A stretch of 15,304 nucleotides of DNA from Gammaproteobacteria bacterium (lineage in GTDB: Bacteria; Pseudomonadota; Gammaproteobacteria; Enterobacterales; Psychrobiaceae): the NCBI GenBank assembly GCA_013214885.1, contig JABSRS010000039.1:1-15304 (forward strand). The letters run 5' to 3'. Below are positions 8,292 to 15,275 of the stretch, piece by piece. A program made the position numbers and the translations under genes. Below the pieces are notes generated by a model, which made no database searches, was not told where the DNA came from, and was given only the letters and a program-made list of their open reading frames with translations. How positions within the stretch are numbered: the first letter of the stretch is position 1; the number at the start of each line of letters is the position of its first letter.

Positions 8292-8493
8292 TACTTTGGT
8301 TTCCTTTTCTGTATTCTTTGAGTTTTTGATCGCGCACTTGCTTAGAGCGAATTTGGTTAAATAAGTTCCGACGATCTCGGACGCTAACGACCGTTAAAAT
8401 AACTATTAGTGAAAAAGCCAAACCATAAGAAAACCAAACATAAAACGCATAGCCTCCCATTGCAAAAAAATCACTTAACGTATCAAAATGCAT
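8275..8493 (-). CDS. ccmD: CcmD, small membrane protein of the heme-export complex
   Basis: This 72-residue single-span protein starts [20 protein letters not shown]. The FxMGGY..YVW pattern defines CcmD. One membrane helix (about 16-37) is followed by a basic cytoplasmic stretch ([14 protein letters not shown]). CcmD is needed to release heme-loaded CcmE from CcmABC. Its ATG shares one base with the ccmC stop (TAATG) and is preceded by AAGGAGG; its 3' end overlaps ccmE by 17 nt. Confidence 0.93.
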   Translation of the reverse strand: MHFDTLSDFFAMGGYAFYVWFSYGLAFSLIVILTVVSVRDRRNLFNQIRSKQVRDQKLKEYRKGNQSNEPKA

Positions 8494-9236
8494 TATTGAG
8501 CCTCCTTAGCTACTAACTCTTTAACCCAAGGTCGCATCGTATTGCGAGCAATCACTTCGTTTCTAAATCTGACGATGGTTAATGCGGCAATGAGCAGCGC
8601 AAAACCTAAGATGTTAATCAGCAATGGAATAAGCATTTCAGTATCCATTGATGGCTTTTCTAATTTCGAAATCGTGGCCCCTTGATGCAGGGTATTCCAC
8701 CATTCAACTGAGTATTTAATAATTGGAATATTGATTACGCCAACTAGGGTTAAAATACCAGCGGCGCGGCCAGCAAGTACTTTATCTTCGAACGAGCTAT
8801 GTAGCGCGATAACACCCAGATAGAGGAATAATAAAATAAGCTCGGAGGTTAAACGAGCATCCCAAATCCACCAAGTGCCCCACATTGGTTTACCCCAAAA
8901 TGAGCCAGTAAATAATGCGATAACGGTAATAACAGCACCAATTGGTGCCATAGCCGCAGCAGCAGCATCAGATAGCTTTAATTGCCATACCATGCCGATT
9001 AATGACGCAGTAGCCATTGCCATGTAAATGGTCATCGATAAGGACGCGGTGGGGACATGAATAAAGATAATTCGATAACTTTGGCCTTGTTGATAATCAA
9101 CAGGCGCAAATGCTAAGCCCCAAACGAAGCCAATAACTAACGTTATAAAGCTCGATACCGCAAACCAAGGTAGCAACTTAGTTGCTAGTTGGTATGTCCG
9201 CTCTGGTTGAGCGTAAGGATGTAACCACTTCCACAT
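8493..9236 (-). CDS. ccmC: CcmC, heme-handling membrane subunit
   Basis: CcmC presents heme to CcmE at the periplasmic face. The 247-residue protein has six predicted membrane spans, the tryptophan-rich WWIWDARLTSE motif (122-132) and the two conserved heme-ligand histidines H60 (FIHVPTAS) and H184 (WWNTLHQGA), at the same positions as in E. coli. Length is normal. The start is 40 nt downstream of where the full ccmB frame would end; its Shine-Dalgarno is weak. It overlaps ccmD by one base. Confidence 0.97.
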   Translation of the reverse strand: MWKWLHPYAQPERTYQLATKLLPWFAVSSFITLVIGFVWGLAFAPVDYQQGQSYRIIFIHVPTASLSMTIYMAMATASLIGMVWQLKLSDAAAAAMAPIGAVITVIALFTGSFWGKPMWGTWWIWDARLTSELILLFLYLGVIALHSSFEDKVLAGRAAGILTLVGVINIPIIKYSVEWWNTLHQGATISKLEKPSMDTEMLIPLLINILGFALLIAALTIVRFRNEVIARNTMRPWVKELVAKEAQ

Positions 9237-9327
9237 AATAATTACTCATAAAATTTAAAATTGTTAATGCCTGTGGTTAGTTGGTACTAACTCTTAAGGC
9301 TGCGCCAATGGCAAACGGGGTTAATGA

Positions 9328-9963
9328 CTATGCCCCCATTAATAGCGCGGCTATTATAGCAAGATGTCCAGTGTAAGGCATGTTTAAAGCTGCGGCCTCG
9401 ATCGCACCCGTCGAAAAAATAAGCACTGGTATGTAAAGTGGTAAGATCAGTAAACTCAGTAAAACCCCACCTTTCTTAATTCCTACGGTTAGTGCAACTC
9501 CGATCGCACCGATTAAACTGAGTACCGGAGTGCCTAGCAAAAGGGTAATAATCCGGGCACCATAGGCGGCTTCTTCCATGTGAAGAAGTAAGGCCAATAA
9601 TGGGGCAACTAAAATAATTGGCACGCCAGTAAGGAGCCAGTGGGCTAATACCTTAGCGAACACCATAATAAATAATGGCTGTGGGCTCAATAACATCTGC
9701 TCTAATGAGCCATCGTTATAATCGTTCTTAAATAAACGTTCGAGCGATAACAATGCTGATAACAGCGCTGCAACCCAAATTACCCCTGGTGCGATCCGTG
9801 ACAGGATCGCCGAATCCGAACCTATTCCCAGTGGAAATAACGTTATGACGATAACGAAAAAGATTAGCGGATTGAACACATCACCCTTGTTGCGCACGGC
9901 AACTTGCAGGTCACGTTTTAAAACAATTGAAAATGTTTGCCAATAACTAATAGGTTGATTCAT
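9328..9963 (-). CDS. ccmB: CcmB, heme exporter permease, truncated by an in-frame TAG
   Basis: CcmB is the integral membrane partner of the ATPase CcmA. The 211-residue frame matches CcmB along its length (VITLFPLGIG, RIAPGVIWVAALLSALLSLERLF, DGSLEQMLL, TVGIKKGGVLLSLLILPLYIPVLIF). It stops at TAG 9328-9330 in the middle of the last membrane span. Reading on in the same frame gives 16 more residues (SLTPFAIGAALRVSTN) and a TAA at 9277-9279. These line up with the conserved CcmB C-terminus (TLSPFATAAALRISIQ in E. coli). The natural gene is therefore 9277-9963 with one internal amber codon. Either the protein loses the end of its last helix, the stop is read through, or the base is a sequence error. 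It begins 7 nt after ccmA. Confidence 0.93.
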   Translation of the reverse strand: MNQPISYWQTFSIVLKRDLQVAVRNKGDVFNPLIFFVIVITLFPLGIGSDSAILSRIAPGVIWVAALLSALLSLERLFKNDYNDGSLEQMLLSPQPLFIMVFAKVLAHWLLTGVPIILVAPLLALLLHMEEAAYGARIITLLLGTPVLSLIGAIGVALTVGIKKGGVLLSLLILPLYIPVLIFSTGAIEAAALNMPYTGHLAIIAALLMGA

Positions 9964-9970
9964 AGGATAC

Positions 9971-10603
9971 TTAATAAAAATTATAATCTAAAGTGATACG
10001 TTTTAGTCGATCCGCACCAATGGTGATGTCTTGATGACTGGTTAAAATAACGGCTCCACCGTTATCGATGTGATTAATAAACAGCTTTTCAAGCTCAACA
10101 ATGCCTGCTTTGTCAATGGCGGTATATGGCTCATCTAAAATCCAGATTTTAGCGTGACTGCGCCATAGTCTTGCTAGGGCAATTCGTCTATTTTGTCCGG
10201 CAGATAAATGAGAGGCGAGGGCATCTTCAAAGCCAGTTAAATTTACACTAGCGAGTGCACCATCGATATCATCACAATTATCACCATGCATTTGGAGATT
10301 GAAATCGAGATTCTCCTGAGCCGTTAGCTCACCTTTGACACCAGCAAGGTGACCAATGAACATCAGGTGCTCGTAGAACTCTTCGCGGCATCGGGTGATG
10401 CAATCTCCATTAAATTCAACGTGACCATCATATGGTCGAGATAAACCTGCGAGGATCCGTAATAAGCTGGTTTTACCTGCGCCATTAGGGCCTTCAATTT
10501 GGATCAGATCGCCTGGATTAATATCAAAGCTGAGCTCATCAAATAATATTCGCTCTTCGCGAATACAGGTGAGTTTGTTGGCTGATAATAGCGAGCTGCT
10601 CAT
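9971..10603 (-). CDS. ccmA: CcmA, ATP-binding subunit of the heme-export/CcmE-release ABC complex
   Basis: CcmA is the cytoplasmic ATPase of CcmABCD; ATP hydrolysis frees heme-loaded CcmE. Motifs are Walker [10 protein letters not shown], the signature [14 protein letters not shown] (LSAGQ, as in other CcmA), Walker B IWILDEP and the switch His in LTSHQD. The open frame extends upstream to 10660, but the extra 19 residues do not resemble CcmA. The ATG at 10603 ([20 protein letters not shown]) aligns with the normal N-terminus, giving 210 residues. A distant AAAGG (13 nt) is the only ribosome-site candidate. It is first in the ccmABCDE run, with ccmB 7 nt downstream. Confidence 0.95.
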   Translation of the reverse strand: MSSSLLSANKLTCIREERILFDELSFDINPGDLIQIEGPNGAGKTSLLRILAGLSRPYDGHVEFNGDCITRCREEFYEHLMFIGHLAGVKGELTAQENLDFNLQMHGDNCDDIDGALASVNLTGFEDALASHLSAGQNRRIALARLWRSHAKIWILDEPYTAIDKAGIVELEKLFINHIDNGGAVILTSHQDITIGADRLKRITLDYNFY

Positions 10604-10793
10604 TGGATATTGAATGCCTTTAATGCAAGATTGCAATTGATTTGAGCGCCAATATAGCATATCAAACTACGTTTGTAGCGAGGTTTTGAGCTTGTAATTG
10701 ATTTAGGTCATTGAGGTAGGGGATGAAGGATTGGTGAAACTATAAAGTCGGCCTCGTTAAGCTGTAACTAATTATTTTAAAACAGTATTTATC

Positions 10794-11105
10794 CTAAGTG
10801 AAAGCTCCACCTATTCTGATTTCGCGCACCAACTGCTTGGTTGAACGCTCAAGCGCTTTCACAGCCTCGCCGTAGTCACCATCGGATGCATGAACTTTTG
10901 AGAAACCTGACCATTGGCATACCTGCCGTAGCATCCATTATTATATCGAGGTTTAATTCGTTCACAGTAGTGTCTGGATAAATTTGGCTACGCGGAGCAA
11001 TCGCTCCACTATTTAAAGGGCCCCAGTTTCAATGGTCTTTGTCAGCAAAGGCTATTTTAGAAAAAATATGATGAGAATAAGGCTAACAAAAGATACAGCT
11101 TTCAT
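10794..11105 (-). pseudogene. Remnant of a small exported protein gene, unrecognised
   Basis: Reading leftward from ATG 11105 gives a signal-peptide-like start (MKAVSFVSLILIIFFLK) that hits TAG. The neighbouring frame then continues as KIAFADKDH (a plausible AFA|D cleavage site) and, after one TGA at 11029-11031, stays open for 50 codons (…GAIAPRSQIYPDTTVNELN…DATAGMPMVRF). The original frame resumes as SDGDYGEAVKALERS…LVREIRIGGAFT and stops at 10794. A gene of about 104 codons with two frameshifts and a nonsense codon explains all three pieces. The end weakly recalls the C-terminal helix of PqiC/ABC-auxiliary lipoproteins, but there is no lipobox Cys, and I do not assign it. In the comparable Shewanella locus (from memory) a small cytochrome gene occupies this gap; no CXXCH is present here. 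Confidence 0.55.
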
Positions 11106-11141
11106 TAAAATTCCACTTGTAGATTAAAACTACGCAATAAA

Positions 11142-11169
11142 AACGCCAATAGAATAATCTACTGGCGTT
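11142..11169 (-). terminator. ccmI terminator
   Basis: An interrupted palindrome with arms AACGCCA (11142-11148) and TGGCGTT (11163-11169), extended inward by TAGA/TCTA, is followed on the minus strand by TTTTTATT. It lies 34 nt after the ccmI stop and before the small remnant, so ccmI and ccmABCDE are probably separate transcripts. Confidence 0.8.
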
Positions 11170-11187
11170 ACAATAAGTTAGTAAGAA

Positions 11188-11211
11188 TTATTTAGTTATT
11201 TAGTTATTTAG
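11188..11211. repeat. 8-bp tandem repeat (TTATTTAG) x3 across the ccmI stop
   Basis: Three perfect units lie at 11188-11195, 11196-11203 and 11204-11211. The first TAA of the set read on the minus strand is the ccmI stop codon (11204-11206). Gain or loss of a unit downstream of that stop would not change the protein. Confidence 0.88.
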
Positions 11212-12448
11212 CAATAGAATCAATTGTTAGTAAATAAGGATGCTCACTATCTAGGCTAGCACTCTCAACAAAACCTTGTAAATCACCGGGTTTAATTCCT
11301 GGAGTTCCCGATTTTGAAATTATCGCAAATAGCTTAACATTTTGGTAATCACTGATTTTAGCCGCAGGGGTCATTGCCATTGAATCATCTAAAATAACCT
11401 GAGTTGGTAACTCACCCGCTGTAATCTTTACCGCCGCCAATGGCATTCTTGAGCCCTCGACTGGGATGGCATAGATAAATACAATTTGATCCTTGGTGAA
11501 TTGACCTTTTAACTCGTCACTTATATCAACTTTGACTTTTAAACTCGCAGTGACTGGTGCCGCAGGCATGTTTGGTAACTCTTCACCAGTTAGGGTTAAG
11601 CGTTGTTTCGCTTCGCCTATTGCATTTTCTAGGGCAAGACGATCGATGCCTGGGCGGTTTGAGTTTAATACCCGTTGCCAAGTAGTAATGGCATCGGCGT
11701 AATTCGAGTTGACAAAATTATCCATCCCTAGCAGCACCAATGTTGAGGTATCTTCAGGATCTAGTTTTAGCGCCCGATCAATTAATGCGATAACTTCTGG
11801 CGTCATTTGTTGTTGGTTCTTGTAATAAAGAGCCTGGGCTTGTGGACCAATAAACTCAGCATGCTCACCTTCAAGCTCGACTAATTGCTTAAATGCGGTA
11901 ATTGCTTGGTCAAATTTACCAGCTGATGTGTATGCGTGGGCTAATCTAAATAACGATTGGCTATCAGTTGGATTTTGTGCAACTTGTTGCTCCATCTGCT
12001 GTAACACCATCTCAAGTTGTTGCTCTTGAGTTAAATTAGCATGGGGATCATCGTTTGCTGCCTGTACTGGAGCATCTAATTGGTCGCTGGCTCCCAGTTT
12101 AAGATATAGAGGTATCGTCAACGTGACGGTTAATAGACTTGCTATAATTGGCCACGCAATGGTGCGTTTACCAACCGACAGTTGTATTTCTTGACTGGCT
12201 TCATCTTGAAGTAACTTTCGGCCAAGTTCGGTGCTCAACGTATCGAAATCTGCTTGGGTGATTTGTTTATCATCACGCTGCTGCTGTAATTTTAATAATG
12301 ATTGTTGATAGCTTTCTGTATTTGCTTGTGAACGACTGTTTACTTCGTTGGCTTGTAATTTTGAATTGCGCAGATAAGGCCACCACAAAACGACAAAGGC
12401 AACAGCAAGTATAGCCGCGATGGCAATCCAAAGATTTGTTGTCATCAT
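11204..12448 (-). CDS. ccmI: CcmI, apocytochrome c chaperone of the heme lyase
   Basis: CcmI binds the C-terminus of apocytochromes c and delivers them to CcmF/CcmH. From the ATG at 12448 the protein has 414 residues: a first membrane span (about 4-25), a cytoplasmic coiled-coil-like loop rich in Gln/Leu (QQSLLKLQQQRDDKQITQADF), a second span (about 97-115, WPIIASLLTVTLTIPLYL), then a periplasmic TPR region (about 145-270, with SLFRLAHAYTSAGKFDQAI and STLVLLGMDNFVNSNYADAI) and a beta-rich C-terminal domain (VDISDELKGQF). This is the CcmI/CycH/NrfG order. The frame is open to a TTG at 12466, but the paired ATGs at 12448/12445 are better starts. ccmF, its partner, begins on the opposite strand at 15276. 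Confidence 0.93.
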   Translation of the reverse strand: MMTTNLWIAIAAILAVAFVVLWWPYLRNSKLQANEVNSRSQANTESYQQSLLKLQQQRDDKQITQADFDTLSTELGRKLLQDEASQEIQLSVGKRTIAWPIIASLLTVTLTIPLYLKLGASDQLDAPVQAANDDPHANLTQEQQLEMVLQQMEQQVAQNPTDSQSLFRLAHAYTSAGKFDQAITAFKQLVELEGEHAEFIGPQAQALYYKNQQQMTPEVIALIDRALKLDPEDTSTLVLLGMDNFVNSNYADAITTWQRVLNSNRPGIDRLALENAIGEAKQRLTLTGEELPNMPAAPVTASLKVKVDISDELKGQFTKDQIVFIYAIPVEGSRMPLAAVKITAGELPTQVILDDSMAMTPAAKISDYQNVKLFAIISKSGTPGIKPGDLQGFVESASLDSEHPYLLTIDSIAK

Positions 12449-12517
12449 TGACTTTCTATACCTCAAGTTTGTTAATTAACACGTGATAACTTAGCAATAG
12501 CCATTTCACGTTGTGTG

Positions 12518-12538
12518 ATATTGAGTTGGACTCAATAT
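12518..12538. repeat. Short perfect inverted repeat upstream of ccmI
   Basis: The 9-bp arms ATATTGAGT and ACTCAATAT flank a 3-nt loop (TGG), 70 bp upstream of the ccmI start. The arms resemble an FNR half-site pair with wrong spacing (TTGAG-5-CTCAA), so an operator is only a possibility. No T run follows. Confidence 0.6.
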
Positions 12539-12568
12539 TTAATGGCTTACGACCGCCCCGATCTTTGT

Positions 12569-12600
12569 TTGTTCCATATCTAATGATAAATATGGAACAA
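12569..12600. repeat. 11-bp inverted repeat between ccmI and the EAL fragment
   Basis: The perfect arms TTGTTCCATAT (12569-12579) and ATATGGAACAA (12590-12600) enclose a 10-nt loop. The region 12449-12645 has no gene. The hairpin lacks a GC-rich stem and a T tract, so it may be a protein-binding site or the end of a small mobile repeat rather than a terminator. Confidence 0.65.
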
Positions 12601-12645
12601 CTCAGGAGGCCACGTACCAAATCAATTTATGAGGGCGATTGTACG

Positions 12646-13067
12646 TTAAAATATTATCTGTGGTAGTGAAATCGAATCATTTTTTGCGCTAGCGCAACTT
12701 ACTTTCTGAATGAAATCTCTTAATGCAAGCTCTTGTAGAGGCTTAGAATAAAAGACACCTTGGAAAATGTGCATTGATACTTTTGTAATGTCGCCACTTG
12801 TTCTAAAGTATCGCCCCCTCCAGCTACTACTTTTAAATTCATCGTTTTAGCCATCGATATTATCGCTTTTACGATCATCTTAGTGTCAGATTTGTCAGAC
12901 ATTTTCTTCACGAAAGCGCGATCGATTTTTAGGACATCAAGCGGATATTGCTGTAAATAGCTCAATGATGAGAAACCCGTACCAAAATCATCGAGGGATA
13001 ATTTTATACCCGTTTCCTTTAAGCGAACTAATGTTGATTGTAGTAAGTGCTTGTGACAATGATTTTT
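12646..13067 (-). pseudogene. C-terminal fragment of an EAL-domain (c-di-GMP phosphodiesterase family) protein
   Basis: From about 13067 leftward the frame gives the second half of an EAL domain: LKETGIKLSLDDFGTG, SSLSYLQQYPLDVLKIDRAF, then IVKAIISMAKTMNLKVVA. DDFGTG and KIDRAF are intact. The active-site EGVE segment is changed to GGGD (VVAGGGDTLEQ), which would remove the general-base region glutamates. After KYQCTF one base is missing; in the next frame the natural end continues (QGVFYSKPLQELALRDFIQ) to TAA at 12646. The N-terminal half, including the EAL motif, is absent, and upstream sequence (13068-13300) does not supply it. It cannot be an active phosphodiesterase. Confidence 0.85.
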
Positions 13068-13300
13068 TTTAAACTGACTGGGCCTTAATATAATTTCACT
13101 ATATTAATGGAACTAATACCATTGGCTTAGATGGTGGGCCTATTAATGCCATCCGAAAAGCAGTTGTAGCAAGAGTTTCGGCTTTAGCTGAACGGTATCA
13201 AACATTACTATTTATGAGACGGGTTCTCGATTTTAAGAATTGCTGGAACCATATGATTTAACATAAAAACATTATTTTCTGACCAGATAGTTCGTCAATA
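13068..13300. other. Unassigned spacer, possible + strand remnant at 13094-13261
   Basis: No complete gene. On the + strand 13094-13261 is open for 55 codons between stops, with a protein-like stretch (INAIRKAVVARVSALAERYQ), but it has no start codon near its beginning and no ribosome site. I do not recognise it; it could be chance or a gene end. Confidence 0.3.
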
Positions 13301-13314
13301 TTGATATTTATCAA
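13301..13314. promoter_or_regulatory. FNR/EtrA-type operator
   Basis: TTGAT-ATTT-ATCAA is a perfect match to the FNR consensus (TTGAT-N4-ATCAA), and the palindrome extends to 9-bp arms (AATATTGAT / ATCAATATT, 13297-13318). It is centred 74 bp before the polyferredoxin start. A GACAAT at 13336-13341 would place the site near -41.5, the class II activation position. A better -10 (TATAAT, 13351-13356) would place it near -55. A Fur site is less likely, because the half-sites fit FNR exactly. The prediction is oxygen-regulated expression of the downstream genes. Confidence 0.7.
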
Positions 13315-13381
13315 TATTACGATTTTTCATTCGTGGACAATAGCCGCAATTATAATATTTCATCATTAGCTGAGTACTGTC

Positions 13382-14824
13382 TTGAGTAATGCATCGAAAC
13401 ACCCATCACAACAAATCCCGATCGTTGAGATAGTTGATCCGTCAGAACATAGCAAACATCGGCTTGTTGGGGTTGAACGATTTTTTGTTCAGCACAAAGA
13501 TCATTTGAAATGGGTTCATTTTGTGATGTTCTGGGTGTTTATGGTGTTGCTGTTTGTGCCATTATTTTTAGCTGAACCTTTAGAGCAAGATACGCCGTTA
13601 ACCAATTTTACCTTGTTCACTAACTATTTGATGTGGGGACTGTGGTTTCCATTAGTATTTTTGTCGGTAGTCTTTACCGGTCGTTCATGGTGTGGCGTGC
13701 TTTGTCCGATGGGGGCTGCTAGTGAATGGGCTAATAATCGCGGCTTAGGTCGCAAGATTCCTGCATTCATTCGCTGGGAAGGCACTCCGATAGTCAGCTT
13801 TCTGATAATTACCTTTTTAGGTCAGACGGTTGGCGTGCGAGATCACCCTGAAGCCTTAGCCGAAGTGTTCGGTGGTGTCATGTTAGTTGCAATTATCGTC
13901 GGTTACATTTGGGGTAAGAGTCAGCGTGCTTGGTGTCGGCACATGTGTCCGATTGGGCTGTTGCTTGGACTATTCTCGCGACTTGGGATGGTCCAATTTA
14001 TTTCGAAAAAACCAAAAATGGGTGGTGATCAATACGCCGAAAATGGTTTTTGCCCAACGATGATTGATTTACGCCAGAAACAAGAATCTCGCCATTGTAT
14101 TGAATGTTTTAGATGTGTGGTTCCCGATGCTAAAAATAGCATGATGGTGCGTTGGCGTAAGCCTGGTGAAGAAGTTGAAAAAATTGGTCAACATAATGGT
14201 AATGCCGCTGAAGTCTGGTTCTTCCTGTTAGGAGTAGGTTCTGCGCTCGGTGGTTTCTTGTGGTTAGTGTTGCCGCAATACCATGCGATGCGCCAAAAAC
14301 TTGGTGAGTGGATGATTGATCAGGGCTGGTATTGGATTGGTGAAAGTGGCCCTTGGTGGTTAATGAGTGTTCATCCAGAGCGGCGAGAAGTATTTAACTG
14401 GCTCGACTTTTTTAGCATTATTGGCTTTATGACGCTAGTAATGGTGGTGTTTAGTGTGATCCTTGGCTCGATCAATGCTTTAGCCGCAATGACAGCAGGA
14501 TCTAAAGGCTCACATAAGAGTTATCGCGCACGTTATATCGAATTAGCCTATCAATATATGCCAGTAGCTATGGTGTCATTATTATTAGGATTGGGCGGGA
14601 AGTTATTTGAGTGGTTTGCTATCGCAGGAATGAGTGATGGTTATATCTTATTGGTTAAACTAGCCTTGTTCATCATAAGTATATTGTGGAGTTTAAGATT
14701 GGGCTGGAAAATATTGGAACAACAGGGTCTACGTCCTGTCAATCGTGCTCTACCAATGCTATTCGGTTTAGCTGGCAGTGTTTTTGTTGGACTGTGTTGG
14801 TGGCCAGCACTATTTGGCGTTTAA
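13382..14824 (+). CDS. Membrane polyferredoxin, FtrD/NapH-like 4Fe-4S protein
   Basis: A 480-residue inner-membrane iron–sulfur protein. It has about eight hydrophobic spans (for example 45-63, 83-98, 136-150, 162-177, 278-298, 343-362, 393-406, 420-438). The cysteine motifs are CGVLCP (C104, C108), CRHMCP (C185, C189), C224-P, and CIECFRC (C239, C242, C245) with VPD after. These are the hallmarks of NapH/NosR/CcoG-type electron carriers. Length, the long C-terminal membrane half and the P19-like gene next door favour FtrD, the polyferredoxin of FtrABCD-type ferrous-iron uptake. The start is an inferred TTG: an in-frame TAG lies at 13367-13369 and the next Met is residue 49, beyond the conserved N-terminus. 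No strong Shine-Dalgarno is present. The FNR-type box upstream suggests anaerobic expression. No FTR1 permease or cupredoxin gene is in view. Confidence 0.8.
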   Translation: MSNASKHPSQQIPIVEIVDPSEHSKHRLVGVERFFVQHKDHLKWVHFVMFWVFMVLLFVPLFLAEPLEQDTPLTNFTLFTNYLMWGLWFPLVFLSVVFTGRSWCGVLCPMGAASEWANNRGLGRKIPAFIRWEGTPIVSFLIITFLGQTVGVRDHPEALAEVFGGVMLVAIIVGYIWGKSQRAWCRHMCPIGLLLGLFSRLGMVQFISKKPKMGGDQYAENGFCPTMIDLRQKQESRHCIECFRCVVPDAKNSMMVRWRKPGEEVEKIGQHNGNAAEVWFFLLGVGSALGGFLWLVLPQYHAMRQKLGEWMIDQGWYWIGESGPWWLMSVHPERREVFNWLDFFSIIGFMTLVMVVFSVILGSINALAAMTAGSKGSHKSYRARYIELAYQYMPVAMVSLLLGLGGKLFEWFAIAGMSDGYILLVKLALFIISILWSLRLGWKILEQQGLRPVNRALPMLFGLAGSVFVGLCWWPALFGV

Positions 14825-14865
14825 TCGTTTATTTTTCAGATTATCAAGTGTTGATAGGAGTTCGA

Positions 14866-15232
14866 ATGCGGTATCATGTAGCAAAGCTAATCAAAGTTTT
14901 TTTGTTAGCATATTGTTCAATATTAATTACAACTAATGTTCAAGCTGCGGGTCTAACCCAGCTTGAGCGGCAACAGCATTTTGGAATGTCATTTCATGGT
15001 GCTTATATTCAGCCAGTGTTGACCACTAAAATGGCCAAAGCCATGATGATGCCAATGACTGAGCAAACTCAAGTTAAACGGTGTTGGTAAATATAATATT
15101 AAGTATCGGGTAAAAGCGCCGAACTTAATGTTGCATATGGACAAAGAAACAGCGCCTAAAAAATGGTGTACCCCTTTTATTATTACTTGGGATTTAACTT
15201 ACCTGGGTGTTGGCAAGAAAGGCGGCTACTAA
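14866..15232 (+). pseudogene. P19/FtrA-like periplasmic iron protein, frameshifted and short
   Basis: ATG 14866 has AGGAG 5 nt upstream and begins a clear signal peptide (MRYHVAKLIKVFLLAYCSIL…NVQA|AG). The mature part reads MSFHGAYIQPV, matching the start of P19/Tp34-family proteins. The frame ends at TAA 15088-15090, but one frame over it continues as NGVGKYNIKYRVKAPN, DKETAPKKWCTPF, and ends LTYLGVGKKGGY at TAA 15230. That is the family's signature C-terminus (…DKETG…PF…YAGVGKKGGY). So one frameshift lies between 15059 and 15087. The rejoined protein is about 121 residues, well below the usual 160-180, and lacks the central ADIHLEADIHA-type block, so an internal deletion is also likely. P19 proteins bind Cu and Fe and work with FTR1-type iron transport. 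The gene follows the polyferredoxin by 41 bp, probably in one transcript. Confidence 0.75.
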
Positions 15233-15275
15233 TGCGCCAATTAGAAAAGAATTTAGAATTATTTGAGGTAGTAAG

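Noticed and set aside
10604..10660. N-terminal extension of CcmA to the frame's first start at 10660
   Set aside because: The added 19 residues do not match CcmA, no Shine-Dalgarno precedes that start, and the family start aligns with Met at 10603.
10994..11007. GGAGC-AATC-GCTCC hairpin considered as a terminator or IS end
   Set aside because: Only a 5-bp stem, no T run, and it lies inside the coding-like part of the small exported-protein remnant.
14686..14865. Upstream extension of the P19-like frame overlapping the polyferredoxin gene
   Set aside because: The stretch is a shadow of the polyferredoxin 3' end; the signal peptide and AGGAG place the true start at 14866.
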